64,000 bases of DNA, from contig NZ_JAGYPI010000003.1 in the NCBI RefSeq assembly GCF_018343615.1, forward strand, positions 310,001-374,000. Reading direction: 5' to 3'. The translations under genes were made by a program, and so were the position numbers. This document shows, piece by piece, positions 9,137-17,387 of the stretch (the first letter of the stretch is position 1; the number at the start of each line of letters is the position of its first letter). Origin of the DNA: Bacillus sp. FJAT-49736 (lineage in GTDB: Bacteria; Bacillota; Bacilli; Bacillales; Bacillaceae_C). The notes under the pieces were generated by a model. The model was given only the letters and a program-made list of their open reading frames with translations. It was not told the origin of the DNA and searched no databases.

Positions 9137-9222
9137 GATTAGGAAACAGCAATATTCATACAGAAGTTTGTAAAAATAGTGAGTGGAAGAATGATCCTCT
9201 TTTGCTTTCATAAAAAGGTAAG

Positions 9223-9258
9223 TAACCCTAAGGAAGTCATTTCTTAGGGTTATTTTTT
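9223..9258 (+). terminator. Terminator after the DMT transporter
   Basis: TAACCCTAAG pairs with CTTAGGGTTA, followed by TTTTTT. Confidence 0.85.
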
Positions 9259-9321
9259 ATACCTTTCTATATCGCTATGAAGATGCTTTCACCAGGAATA
9301 CGCTAAATTTTTTTGAAACAA

Positions 9322-9366
9322 TTGACAAATAAAATGGTAAAATTTATTATATCAATTAATGATATA
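9322..9366 (+). promoter_or_regulatory. SigA promoter with overlapping palindromic operator for padR
   Basis: TTGACA (9322-9327), a 17-base spacer and TATTAT (9345-9350) form a near-consensus SigA promoter. A perfect inverted repeat, TATATCA-5-TGATATA (9348-9366), covers the end of the -10 box and the expected start site. This is the natural place for autorepression by the PadR protein encoded directly downstream. Confidence 0.75.
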
Positions 9367-9406
9367 TCTAAAATGGATATACCACATCAGAATAGAAGGT
9401 GTTTTT

Positions 9407-9763
9407 TTGTCCAGATCTAAAATGATGGATATGAACCAGTTAACCGATCCAGCTTATTATATTCTGCTATCTGTACTTGAAGCCAAGCATGGCTATGCCA
9501 TTATGAAATATATAGAAGAAATAACAAATGGTAATTTTAATATTGGACCTGCGACACTATACACCTTACTGAAGAAACTGCAAAGCGCCGGTTTTATTGC
9601 CCAGGATGATACGAACGATCATCGACGGAAAACCTATATTGCAACATCAATGGGGAAGGCGGTTTTGTGGAATGAAATGACACGAAGAAGGCAAATGGTG
9701 GAGCATGGTATGGAAGCATTCAAGTTATTGGATGGGGAAACAGAATACGAAGTGGAGAAATAG
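9407..9763 (+). CDS. PadR-family transcriptional regulator
   Basis: About 118 residues with the PadR winged helix: DPAYYILLSVLEAKHGYAIM, then IGPATLYTLLKKLQSAGFI, then RRKTYIATSMGKAVL. The C-terminal helix probably mediates dimerisation. PadR proteins commonly repress an adjacent transporter, and an ABC exporter follows 143 bp downstream. The start is uncertain: TTG at 9407 has GAAGGTG 5 bases before it, whereas in-frame ATG codons occur at 9359 (upstream, on the operator) and 9422. A palindromic operator sits on its promoter. Confidence 0.88.
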   Translation: MSRSKMMDMNQLTDPAYYILLSVLEAKHGYAIMKYIEEITNGNFNIGPATLYTLLKKLQSAGFIAQDDTNDHRRKTYIATSMGKAVLWNEMTRRRQMVEHGMEAFKLLDGETEYEVEK

Positions 9764-9906
9764 GGAGTATATCATTGGGAGAGGATAAGTTTTCCCTGAA
9801 GAATAATAATACAATAATGACGTAGCTTGCAGAAGAAGGATGGTTGCTTTTCTATTAAAATAGTAAAACAAATACAATATTCTTAAACATAAAGGGAGGG
9901 GTCATT

Positions 9907-10791
9907 ATGGGTTTAGAGATAAGAAATTTAAGTAAAAGTTTTGGAGATACGAAAGCGGTTCAAAATTTATGCTTTTCATTGGGGAAAGGCGAGGTGCTAG
10001 GTCTTCTCGGAAGAAATGGTGCAGGCAAAACGACGACCATTAAAATGCTGCTTGGCTTGTTAACACCGGATCAAGGGGAAATTACATGGGATGGAGGGGA
10101 ACTGGATCGTTCAAAGGTCTCTGTAGGATATCTTCCAGAAGAGCGCGGGTTGTATTTGAAAAGCAAGATTATGGATCAACTTCGTTATTTTGGAGAGCTG
10201 GAAGGCATGAGCCGTTCCCAAGCGGATGAGGCAATTGATTATTGGCTTGAAAAACTTGAAATAACCGAATATAAAACTAAAAAGGCAAGTGAATTATCAA
10301 AGGGGAACCAGCAAAAAATTCAATTAATTGCAACATTATTGCATAATCCGGAATTGATTATCCTCGACGAACCATTTAGCGGTTTGGATCCTGTGAATGC
10401 TAATATGCTAGCTTCTATCATTGAAGAACAGATTAATGCTGGAAAAACAGTCATCCTCTCTAGTCATCGCATGGAGCAAATTGAAAGCTTCTGTGAATAT
10501 ATCTGTCTAATGAAGAAAGGCGAAGCAGTTGTAAAAGGGCGCTTGGATGATATTAAACAAAATTATGGATATCGCAATTTGACCATTTCTAGCAATAAGG
10601 ATATCGAAGCTGCTTTGAACGAGTGGAACATTCCATTTGAAATAAAACAAGCGGATATTGTCATTAAAGTTACGAATGATAAAGAAGCAATTGAACTCCT
10701 AAATCGATTCGAGGAACACTCCATTTCTCTTCGTAACTTCAAAATGCTGGAGCCGACGTTAAATGAAATCTTTATTGAGAGGGTAGGATAA
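9907..10791 (+). CDS. ABC exporter ATP-binding subunit (YhaQ/NatA-like)
   Basis: A 294-residue ABC ATPase. The Walker A is GRNGAGKTT (35-43), the signature is LSKGNQQKIQ, the Walker B is LIILDEPFSGLDP and the switch histidine lies in LSSHRMEQ. The C-terminal 80 residues are typical of the NatA/CcmA-type exporter ATPases. It pairs with the permease starting 1 bp after its stop, and the two resemble B. subtilis YhaQ-YhaP. GGGAGGGG precedes the ATG. Control by the upstream PadR is likely. The substrate is unknown; sodium, peptide or drug export are options for this family. Confidence 0.92.
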   Translation: MGLEIRNLSKSFGDTKAVQNLCFSLGKGEVLGLLGRNGAGKTTTIKMLLGLLTPDQGEITWDGGELDRSKVSVGYLPEERGLYLKSKIMDQLRYFGELEGMSRSQADEAIDYWLEKLEITEYKTKKASELSKGNQQKIQLIATLLHNPELIILDEPFSGLDPVNANMLASIIEEQINAGKTVILSSHRMEQIESFCEYICLMKKGEAVVKGRLDDIKQNYGYRNLTISSNKDIEAALNEWNIPFEIKQADIVIKVTNDKEAIELLNRFEEHSISLRNFKMLEPTLNEIFIERVG

Positions 10792-10792
10792 T

Positions 10793-12004
10793 ATGGGGAA
10801 ATTTATGACGGTTTTTACGTTTCATTTAAAAGAGGCATTAACTTCAAAGTCATTTGTCATTGGTAATTTGATTACGTTGATTATAATTGTTGGTGTCTTC
10901 GGCTTTAATCATCTCTCATCTAAAGAATCTAAGGATAAAGTAGCTTTAATAAATACTACTTCTTATGAAACGGATATTAATTTGCTGAATAATGGTCTGA
11001 AATCAGTGAAGCTTTATCCCGAGGAAAAAAATAATCTGGGGAAATTAAAGCAGCAAGTAAAACAAGGGGATCTGGACGGTATTATTGAAATAACAGAAAA
11101 GAATGGGTTACCGGCTCTTACTTACCAATATAAATCGTTTGCTGATCAAGAACTAGTGGCAATTTTATCGCAAAAAATCCAACAAGTTGGTATTGATAAA
11201 ACCATTAAGGATTCAAGGGTCGATCCGAATGTTGCAGCAAAACTACTAGCACCTATTTCAGTTGAAAATATAGCCTTAAAAGATACGAGCGGTACATCTG
11301 GGATTGTGTATATTTTTGTTTTCTTAATGTATATATTAATCCTTGGGCGTGGGCAAATGATTGCAAATACCATTACTGCCGAGAAGTCGTCACGTGTTAT
11401 GGAAATTATGATTCCGAAGGTAAAACCAATCTTTATGATGTATGGAAAAATTCTAGTACAGCTCGTTATTGGATTAGCTGACATAGTGGTGATGATACTA
11501 GGATTTCTTGTTAGCTATGCTTTAGGCTGGTTTAATGGACAACAATTTTCCTTGTTTGGGTTTCATATTGATTTAAGTAATTTAACACCATTCATTATTA
11601 TATGTTTTATTATTTATTTTACATTAGGATTTTTACTGTACGCGATTGGGTATGCCGCGGTTGGTGCGGTTGTAAGTCGAACAGAAGACTTAAGCTCTGT
11701 ATCCTTTCCGATTATTTTATGTATTATGGCTGCTTTCTTTATTGGCATTAATTCCATTTTTGCGCCAGCTTCAACACTTGTTACAGTTTGTTCATATATC
11801 CCTGTTACTTCTCCAATTGTAACGTTTTCAAGAATTTTAGCAGGAGAAGCTGGCTATTTGGAGATGGGGATTACCATCGTCATTCTTCTTGCAAGCATTA
11901 CAATCCTAAACCATCTAGCAAATCGAATTTACTTAAATGGTGTTATGAATTATAGTGGGAAAGTTAAGTTTAAAGATGTTGTTCAAATGGCGAAAAAGCA
12001 TTAA
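10793..12004 (+). CDS. ABC exporter permease (YhaP/NatB-like)
   Basis: A 403-residue ABC-2-type permease. One helix lies at about 20-40, followed by a large extracytoplasmic loop (about 45-165) and a cluster of about five helices from 175 to 390, the NatB/YhaP topology. TITAEKSSRVMEIMI near 190 is the conserved coupling segment seen in this family. It starts one base after the ATPase stop, so translation is likely coupled. It functions as the membrane half of the exporter encoded with the preceding gene. Confidence 0.9.
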   Translation: MGKFMTVFTFHLKEALTSKSFVIGNLITLIIIVGVFGFNHLSSKESKDKVALINTTSYETDINLLNNGLKSVKLYPEEKNNLGKLKQQVKQGDLDGIIEITEKNGLPALTYQYKSFADQELVAILSQKIQQVGIDKTIKDSRVDPNVAAKLLAPISVENIALKDTSGTSGIVYIFVFLMYILILGRGQMIANTITAEKSSRVMEIMIPKVKPIFMMYGKILVQLVIGLADIVVMILGFLVSYALGWFNGQQFSLFGFHIDLSNLTPFIIICFIIYFTLGFLLYAIGYAAVGAVVSRTEDLSSVSFPIILCIMAAFFIGINSIFAPASTLVTVCSYIPVTSPIVTFSRILAGEAGYLEMGITIVILLASITILNHLANRIYLNGVMNYSGKVKFKDVVQMAKKH

Positions 12005-12030
12005 TAACTTTGTATATGTAATTTAAATTA

Positions 12031-12057
12031 AAAGCTGGGAGGAATCTCGGCTTTTAT
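12031..12057 (+). terminator. Terminator after the PadR-ABC operon
   Basis: AAAGCTGGGA pairs with TCTCGGCTTT (two G-U pairs) around GGAA and ends in T-rich sequence. Confidence 0.65.
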
Positions 12058-12187
12058 TATTTTATTACGGAATATACGTCATATAAAACTTTTCAAACAT
12101 TCAGTATTCTTGTACAATAAAACTAATCGTTTCGGAAGACGAAATATTTCGTAATGCCCAATTTGTTGTTTGAAAGGAGAATTTTTA

Positions 12188-13993
12188 ATGGACTCAATAA
12201 AGAACAAGACATTAACCCGTTCAGAGGTTCCAGTTGAAGAAACATGGGATTTGAGTGATTTATTTAAAACGGATGAGGATTGGCGCAAAGAATTAGAAGC
12301 GATAGAGAATGATATTCAGACGGTAACGAAATTTAAAGGTCAGCTTGCAAATGCTCAAAATTTATTGGATTGTTTACATGCTAGAGATTTATTAATAGAA
12401 CGAATGGTTCGTGTGATGACATTTGCCAGCCTTCGTCAATCAGCTGATGGAACAAATGCTATTAATCAAGCAAATTCCGCGCTTGCGGCATCTTTGGCTT
12501 CTAATGTTAGTGCGAGTTTATCATTTATTAATTCTGAAATTCTTGCTCTTCCAGAGGAAAAGATAAAACAGTATTTAGAACAGGAAAAAGGGTTAAAGGA
12601 TTTTTCAAAAACCCTAACGGATTTACTAGAATTAAAGGACCACAGATTATCCCCTGAAACAGAGGAAGTGCTAGCTGCTTTCGGGGAAGTGCTGGATTCC
12701 CCATATATGATTTACGAAAGAAGCAAAACATCTGATATGAGGTTCTCCTCCTTTTCTACCGAAAATGGAGAGGAATACCCGTTAACGTTTAACTCATATG
12801 CAAAATTGGAGGAATCGCCTGATACAGAGCTGCGCAGAAAGTCATATAACTCTTTTGTGAGCACACTTGATCAATATAAAAATACTTATGCTGCGACCTA
12901 TGCGACAGAAGTGAAGAAACAGGTCATCGAGGCAAGATTACGAAAATATGATTCTGTTACTGATATGCTTTTACATGATCAGCAAGTAACAAAAGAAATG
13001 TATTACAATCAATTAGATACGATTTTAAAAGAATTGGCACCACATATGCGGCGTTTTGCAAAGTTAAAAAAGCGTGTATTAGGCCTAGAGGAATTTTATT
13101 ATAGCGATTTGAAAGCTCCTCTTGATCCGGGGTATAATCCTGAAATCTCTTATGAAGAGGCTTCTAAGCTTATTCTAGAAGCTCTTAATGTTATGGGACC
13201 GGAATATATGGAGATTATAGAGCAAGGTTTGCATAATCGCTGGGTAGATAGAGCAGATAATATTGGAAAGAGATCCGGGGCATTCTGTTCCAGTCCTTAT
13301 GGGGCTCATCCTTATATTATGATGACATGGAATAATTCTATGAGAAATGTTTTTACACTGGCTCATGAATTAGGTCATGCCGGTCACTTTGTACTTGCCG
13401 GACGTAATCAAATACTTTCGAACACACGTCCTTCCCGATATTTTGTGGAGGCACCATCGACCATGAATGAATTATTATTAAGCAAATACATTTTAAATCA
13501 GTCTACCGATGTGAGAATGCGCAGATGGGTAATCCTCCAATCATTAAGTACGTATTATCATAATTTTGTTACTCATATATTAGAAGGGCAGCTTCAGCGT
13601 CGCGTATATGACTTAGCTGAAAAAGGTACACCGATTACAGCCAAAGTTTTATGCGAACAAAATATGGAGCTTCTAGCAGATTTCTGGGGAGACAGCGTTG
13701 AACTGGACGAAGGTGCTGGTTTAACTTGGATGCGACAGCCTCATTATTACATGGGCCTTTATCCATATACGTATTCGGCAGGACTTACTGCTTCCACTGC
13801 GGCTGCACAAATGATAGAAGAGGAAGGTGCACCAGCAGTAGAGCGCTGGCTGGCCGTATTAAAAGCAGGTGGAACACTAAAACCACTAGATCTGATGAAA
13901 CTGGCTAATGTGGATATGTCTACATCTGCACCGATTAGCAAAGCTGTTGCATATGTTGGGCCCTTAATAGACGAGTTGGAAAGCGGGTTTTAG
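12188..13993 (+). CDS. pepF: Oligoendopeptidase F
   Basis: A 601-residue M3B-family zinc metallopeptidase that cleaves oligopeptides of roughly 7-17 residues in the cytoplasm. The zinc motif HELGH is at 393-397 in TLAHELGHAGHF, and the third ligand is expected about 25-30 residues later, in VEAPSTMNELLL. The N-terminal half is the helical domain that closes over the cleft. The length matches B. subtilis PepF-type enzymes (about 600). ATG at 12188 is preceded by AAAGGAG; the in-frame TTG 18 bases upstream is less likely. It appears to be a single gene with its own terminator. Confidence 0.96.
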   Translation: MDSIKNKTLTRSEVPVEETWDLSDLFKTDEDWRKELEAIENDIQTVTKFKGQLANAQNLLDCLHARDLLIERMVRVMTFASLRQSADGTNAINQANSALAASLASNVSASLSFINSEILALPEEKIKQYLEQEKGLKDFSKTLTDLLELKDHRLSPETEEVLAAFGEVLDSPYMIYERSKTSDMRFSSFSTENGEEYPLTFNSYAKLEESPDTELRRKSYNSFVSTLDQYKNTYAATYATEVKKQVIEARLRKYDSVTDMLLHDQQVTKEMYYNQLDTILKELAPHMRRFAKLKKRVLGLEEFYYSDLKAPLDPGYNPEISYEEASKLILEALNVMGPEYMEIIEQGLHNRWVDRADNIGKRSGAFCSSPYGAHPYIMMTWNNSMRNVFTLAHELGHAGHFVLAGRNQILSNTRPSRYFVEAPSTMNELLLSKYILNQSTDVRMRRWVILQSLSTYYHNFVTHILEGQLQRRVYDLAEKGTPITAKVLCEQNMELLADFWGDSVELDEGAGLTWMRQPHYYMGLYPYTYSAGLTASTAAAQMIEEEGAPAVERWLAVLKAGGTLKPLDLMKLANVDMSTSAPISKAVAYVGPLIDELESGF

Positions 13994-14008
13994 TTGTTAC
14001 TAGCTGGG

Positions 14009-14045
14009 AAAATGAGTGAACAGTTGGTTGTTTGCTCATTTTTTC
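14009..14045 (+). terminator. Terminator after pepF
   Basis: GAAAATGAGTGAACA pairs imperfectly with TGTTTGCTCATTTTTTC around a short loop, with a T-run. Confidence 0.7.
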
Positions 14046-14094
14046 TGTTTACTATTACTAGGGGTTGAAAGAAAATTTTTAGGTAAAAAGTCCT

Positions 14095-14284
14095 GATTTA
14101 CGAGAATAGCATGGAAATTCGCGAGATTAAGTATCATTTTCGCGAGAATAGAGCTGAAATTCGCGTGATTAGACACCTTTTTCGAGAGAAAAAGGATGAA
14201 AATTCACGGGAGTAAACTCCATTTCACAAGAATAGGGTAATATTCGCGTGATCATGTTCCATTTTTGCGAGAAAATACATAATC
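14095..14284. repeat. Tandem array, 21-bp period (TTCGCGAGAATAG type)
   Basis: About nine diverged units of roughly 21 bp (20-22) lie end to end, each starting with a variant of TTCGCGAGAATAG followed by an 8-base variable tail often ending in CATT or GAAA. It fills the gap between the pepF terminator and the histidine phosphatase gene. It shares the 21-bp period, though not the exact sequence, with arrays at 28468 and 30909. Confidence 0.8.
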
Positions 14285-14357
14285 TTTCATCATAAGGCAT
14301 AAGATTTCGAGCGTAATGGACAGTAATATCTTTATAAGAACAAATTTTGGAGGAATT

Positions 14358-14912
14358 ATGGAAACAAATTTGTATTTTGTTCGTCACGCACATTCTACTT
14401 TTACACCAGAAGAGCTAAAAAGACCATTATCTGAGAAAGGACTCAAGGATGCAACAAGAGTAACAGAGCTTTTAAAGGATAAAAAAATCCATCATGTAGT
14501 ATCCAGTCCATATTTAAGAGCAGTTCAGACAGTACAAGGAATAGCTTCTGTAGCTGGTAAGGAGATTCATATTTTAGATGGTTTAAAAGAAAGGAAATTA
14601 GCTGCTGGAGTAGTGGAGGATTTTGAAACTGCGATAAGAAAGGTTTGGGGAAATCCTGATTTTGCATGGGAGGGCGGGGAATCAAACAATACCGCGCAGC
14701 AAAGGGGAGTCCAAGCTACTAAAAAGATATTAAAGAACTTTGCAGGAACCAACATCGCTATTGGAACTCATGGCAATATAATGGTCTTAATTATGAATTA
14801 CTTTGATCGACAATATGGATTTGAATTTTGGGAGCAATTAGCCATGCCTGATATATATAAGCTTTCTTTCGAAAATGATGAGTTCCTCGGCTGCTCTAGG
14901 ATATGGGAATAA
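14358..14912 (+). CDS. Histidine phosphatase family protein
   Basis: A 184-residue phosphatase of the phosphoglycerate mutase-like superfamily. The phospho-accepting motif is YFVRHAHST (R9-H10). VSSPYLRAVQT near 54 supplies the second Arg, and IGTHGNIMVLIMNYF near 142 carries the second catalytic His. The substrate is not predictable. It is a paralogue of the gene at 25328: both end in a GFE.W..L..PD.Y segment. ATG at 14358 with GGAGG upstream is preferred over the longer in-frame ATG at 14316. A tandem repeat array precedes it. Confidence 0.9.
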   Translation: METNLYFVRHAHSTFTPEELKRPLSEKGLKDATRVTELLKDKKIHHVVSSPYLRAVQTVQGIASVAGKEIHILDGLKERKLAAGVVEDFETAIRKVWGNPDFAWEGGESNNTAQQRGVQATKKILKNFAGTNIAIGTHGNIMVLIMNYFDRQYGFEFWEQLAMPDIYKLSFENDEFLGCSRIWE

Positions 14913-14964
14913 AATGCTTGAGTTTATAAATCTATTGTTCACATAAAAAGGATTTATTAAATAA

Positions 14965-15058
14965 GTATCAAACCACAAAAGCCAACCAAATTGACATCAA
15001 ATACCTGGTTTTGTATAGTAGTGGCGAAGAAGATGATTGGAGTGAATCGGTTTGATAC
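14965..15058 (+). promoter_or_regulatory. marR promoter framed by an inverted repeat
   Basis: TTGACA (14991-14996), a 17-base spacer and TATAGT (15014-15019) form a strong SigA-type promoter. GTATCAAACC (14965-14974) upstream and its exact reverse complement GGTTTGATAC (15049-15058), which covers the TTG start codon, flank it. This layout could allow regulator binding at both sides or an mRNA structure over the start. Confidence 0.6.
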
Positions 15059-15489
15059 CAAACTCTGAAATACAAAATTTAGATCTTATAGATTTATTGA
15101 GTGAACGTCATACTTTGGTCCGTAAAATATCAGAAAAGGCGTGGAACGATAGCAGTGAAATTTATATTTCCAATTCTGAATGGTATATTATGGCCAGGAT
15201 ATATAAGAAGCGTCCAACTATCTCGTATGTTACCAAAAATGTTGAAATATCCCGTCAGGCCATACATAAATTTATCCAAAATCTTGCTGCAAAAGGATTA
15301 GTGGAAATTAGTAATGCAGAAAATAGTAAGAAAGAAAAGTGCATACAGTTAACTGCATTGGGAAATGAATGCTATGAAAAAAACGAAGCTCTTAAATCAC
15401 AGCTTGAGAATAAAATTGCAGAAAAAATAGGAGTTGAGCAAGTAAAGCAGCTTAAAAATCTATTGAAGCTAGATTGGGGACTAGAATAA
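15052..15489 (+). CDS. MarR-family transcriptional regulator
   Basis: A 145-residue MarR-type winged-helix regulator. The recognition region is TISYVTKNVEISRQAIHKFI at about 62-81, followed by NLAAKGLVEI and the wing KKEKCIQLTALG. The start is TTG at 15052 with TGGAGTG 6 bases before it. It lies directly upstream of an MFS multidrug pump whose promoter carries a perfect palindrome, so it most likely represses that pump and is released by the pump's substrates. Confidence 0.88.
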   Translation: MIPNSEIQNLDLIDLLSERHTLVRKISEKAWNDSSEIYISNSEWYIMARIYKKRPTISYVTKNVEISRQAIHKFIQNLAAKGLVEISNAENSKKEKCIQLTALGNECYEKNEALKSQLENKIAEKIGVEQVKQLKNLLKLDWGLE

Positions 15490-15509
15490 TAATGTGCTCA
15501 AATGGTGGA

Positions 15510-15558
15510 TGGACCTTCTCTTGTCAATTGAATGACATTGAGGAGGTTTTTCTTTTTT
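15510..15558 (+). terminator. Terminator between marR and the MFS gene
   Basis: GACCTTCTC/TTGTCA pairs with TGACA/GAGGAGGTT around a small loop and is followed by TTTTTCTTTTTT. It separates marR from the pump gene, which therefore needs its own promoter. Confidence 0.75.
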
Positions 15559-15564
15559 AAATAA

Positions 15565-15609
15565 ATATTGTCAACTAAGTTGACAATATGAAAATTTATT
15601 TGTTATTAT
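15565..15609 (+). promoter_or_regulatory. MFS pump promoter with 25-bp perfect palindrome
   Basis: ATATTGTCAACT-A-AGTTGACAATAT (15565-15589) is a perfect 12+1+12 inverted repeat. Its right arm contains TTGACA (15580-15585), which with TATTAT (15604-15609) at 18 bases makes a SigA promoter. The size and symmetry are typical of a MarR dimer site overlapping the -35 box. Confidence 0.85.
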
Positions 15610-15652
15610 TTATTAGTTCGCAAGTGTGTGGGGGTGTACTGCGGAAACAGGA

Positions 15653-15701
15653 TAAGTGCTGAAAATAGAAATCTAGATCTATTTCAGGAGATAGCACTTA
15701 A
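15653..15701 (+). other. Leader hairpin before the MFS gene
   Basis: In the untranslated leader of about 150 bases, AAGTGCT pairs with AGCACTT and CTGAAAATAG with CTATTTCAG around a loop containing ATCTAGAT. It has no T-run, so it is not a terminator. It may affect mRNA stability or translation; function is unknown. Confidence 0.6.
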
Positions 15702-15771
15702 TTGTTTGAAATAAAATATCTCGGACAAATAAGGAATGAACCTAAAATGATATTTCGAAGGAGTTTGCTAA

Positions 15772-17187
15772 GTGAATACACAAATCAATTCAGACATAGC
15801 AGCGAAACAACAAGTCAAAACTGGTCCGATTATGGCTTCCCTCTTAGTTGCTGGCTTCGTCGGGCTTTTTAGTGAAACAGCATTAAATATAGCCTTGGGA
15901 GATTTAAGTAAAGTATTTCATGCCAGTGCTACAACGATACAATGGCTTGCAACAGCGTATTTTCTAACCTTAGGTATTTTAGTGCCGGTTACAGGGATAT
16001 TGATGCAAAAATATACTACACGTCAAATGTTCTTAACAGCTATACTTTTAACGATTATTGGCACTATATTAGCAGCAGTAGCTCCTGCATTTGGATTTTT
16101 ATTGGCTGGCCGAATTATTCAGGCTGCTGGTCTAGCGATTAATTTACCTTTAACACAAAACGTTATTTTTACCATTTTTCCTCCCCATAAACGAGGCGGA
16201 GCAATGGGAATCATGGGCTTAGTCATGTTAGCAGGTCCTGCATTAGGCCCAACATTGGCAGGACTGATTATAGATACGTTATCTTGGCATTGGATTTTCT
16301 GGGTTACTATTCCATTCTTATTATTCTCTCTTATGTTTGGGCTTCTCTACTTACCTAATGTCAATGAGGTACGTCAGGTTTCCATAGATGGACTATCTGT
16401 GATTCTTTCCACTATTGGTTTTGGTGGGATTGTATATGGAGTAAGTATAGCTGGTGATCTTGGATGGACAAGTACAACTGTAATTGGAACAATCATTATT
16501 GGTTTAGCAGCACTTCTATTATTTGGACTTCGTCAAACAAAAATGGAGATTCCAATGATGAACCTGAACGCATTTCGTTATCCGCTGTTTGTACTCGGTG
16601 TTGTCATGGGCTTTATAACGTTTTTTAATATGTTATCGATGCTCGTTATTTTGCCTATGTATATGCAAATAGCCTTATTAATTGCTGCTTTCACTACTGG
16701 GCTAATTCTTCTGCCAGGCAGCTTGCTTAACTGTATACTAGCCCCATCTATTGGCCGTTTATTTGACAAATATGGTCCAAAGGCAGTCATTACACCAGGT
16801 ACTATTTTAGTAGCTATTGGATATTTTATATATGCACAATTTGGGACAAATACGGCACTATGGATGATGGTTGTGACCCATATTGTTATGATGTTAGGAG
16901 TTGGAGCAGTACTAGCAAATGTACAAACGAATACTTTGAATTCACTTCCGAAACAATATTATCCGGATGGAATCGCTTTAACTCAAACTATTCAACAAGT
17001 GGCTGGTGCAATTGGGATTGCGGTGATGGTATCCATCTTTTCAGCAAAAGAGCATAGTTACTTAGCTGTTGTAACGGATGAACCTGCTCGGGCGGCAGCA
17101 TCAGGGTCTTCTCTTGTTTTCACTATTAGTTTAATACTTGCATTGTTAAATGTTGTATTGTCATTGTTTATTAGGATGCCTCAATAA
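15772..17187 (+). CDS. DHA2-type MFS multidrug transporter
   Basis: A 471-residue proton antiporter of the major facilitator superfamily with about 14 hydrophobic helices, the DHA2/EmrB/LmrB architecture. LAGPALGPTLAGLIID near 160 is the antiporter motif C in helix 5, diagnostic for drug:H+ antiporters. The start is GTG at 15772 with AAGGAG 9 bases upstream. The palindromic promoter and the adjacent marR gene indicate inducible expression. The substrate range is unknown; lincosamides or lipophilic drugs are typical for the closest characterised families. Confidence 0.92.
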   Translation: MNTQINSDIAAKQQVKTGPIMASLLVAGFVGLFSETALNIALGDLSKVFHASATTIQWLATAYFLTLGILVPVTGILMQKYTTRQMFLTAILLTIIGTILAAVAPAFGFLLAGRIIQAAGLAINLPLTQNVIFTIFPPHKRGGAMGIMGLVMLAGPALGPTLAGLIIDTLSWHWIFWVTIPFLLFSLMFGLLYLPNVNEVRQVSIDGLSVILSTIGFGGIVYGVSIAGDLGWTSTTVIGTIIIGLAALLLFGLRQTKMEIPMMNLNAFRYPLFVLGVVMGFITFFNMLSMLVILPMYMQIALLIAAFTTGLILLPGSLLNCILAPSIGRLFDKYGPKAVITPGTILVAIGYFIYAQFGTNTALWMMVVTHIVMMLGVGAVLANVQTNTLNSLPKQYYPDGIALTQTIQQVAGAIGIAVMVSIFSAKEHSYLAVVTDEPARAAASGSSLVFTISLILALLNVVLSLFIRMPQ

Positions 17188-17387
17188 TATTCGGGGACGA
17201 TGCAGAAGGTGCAGTTTTCATACCTTTTACGGAGAACGCACTTTTTAATGGTATAAATGAAATGTGAAGTACTTTGATGGAAAGAAAGCCTGAATATAAA
17301 AATACATTAATAGATATGGATAATACTATATTTTGGATTAAGACACCTCCCTTATATGAAATAACTTAGCGAGGTGTCTTGTAAAAA
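17188..17387. other. Intergenic region between convergent MFS and fabF
   Basis: Contains no gene. AAGACACCTC and GAGGTGTCTT (17340-17380) form a 10-bp stem that probably terminates fabF on the minus strand. Confidence 0.6.

Noticed and set aside
14358-14912. Several antisense ORFs over the histidine phosphatase gene and over other strong genes
   Set aside because: Shadows of well-supported coding sequence without their own translation signals.
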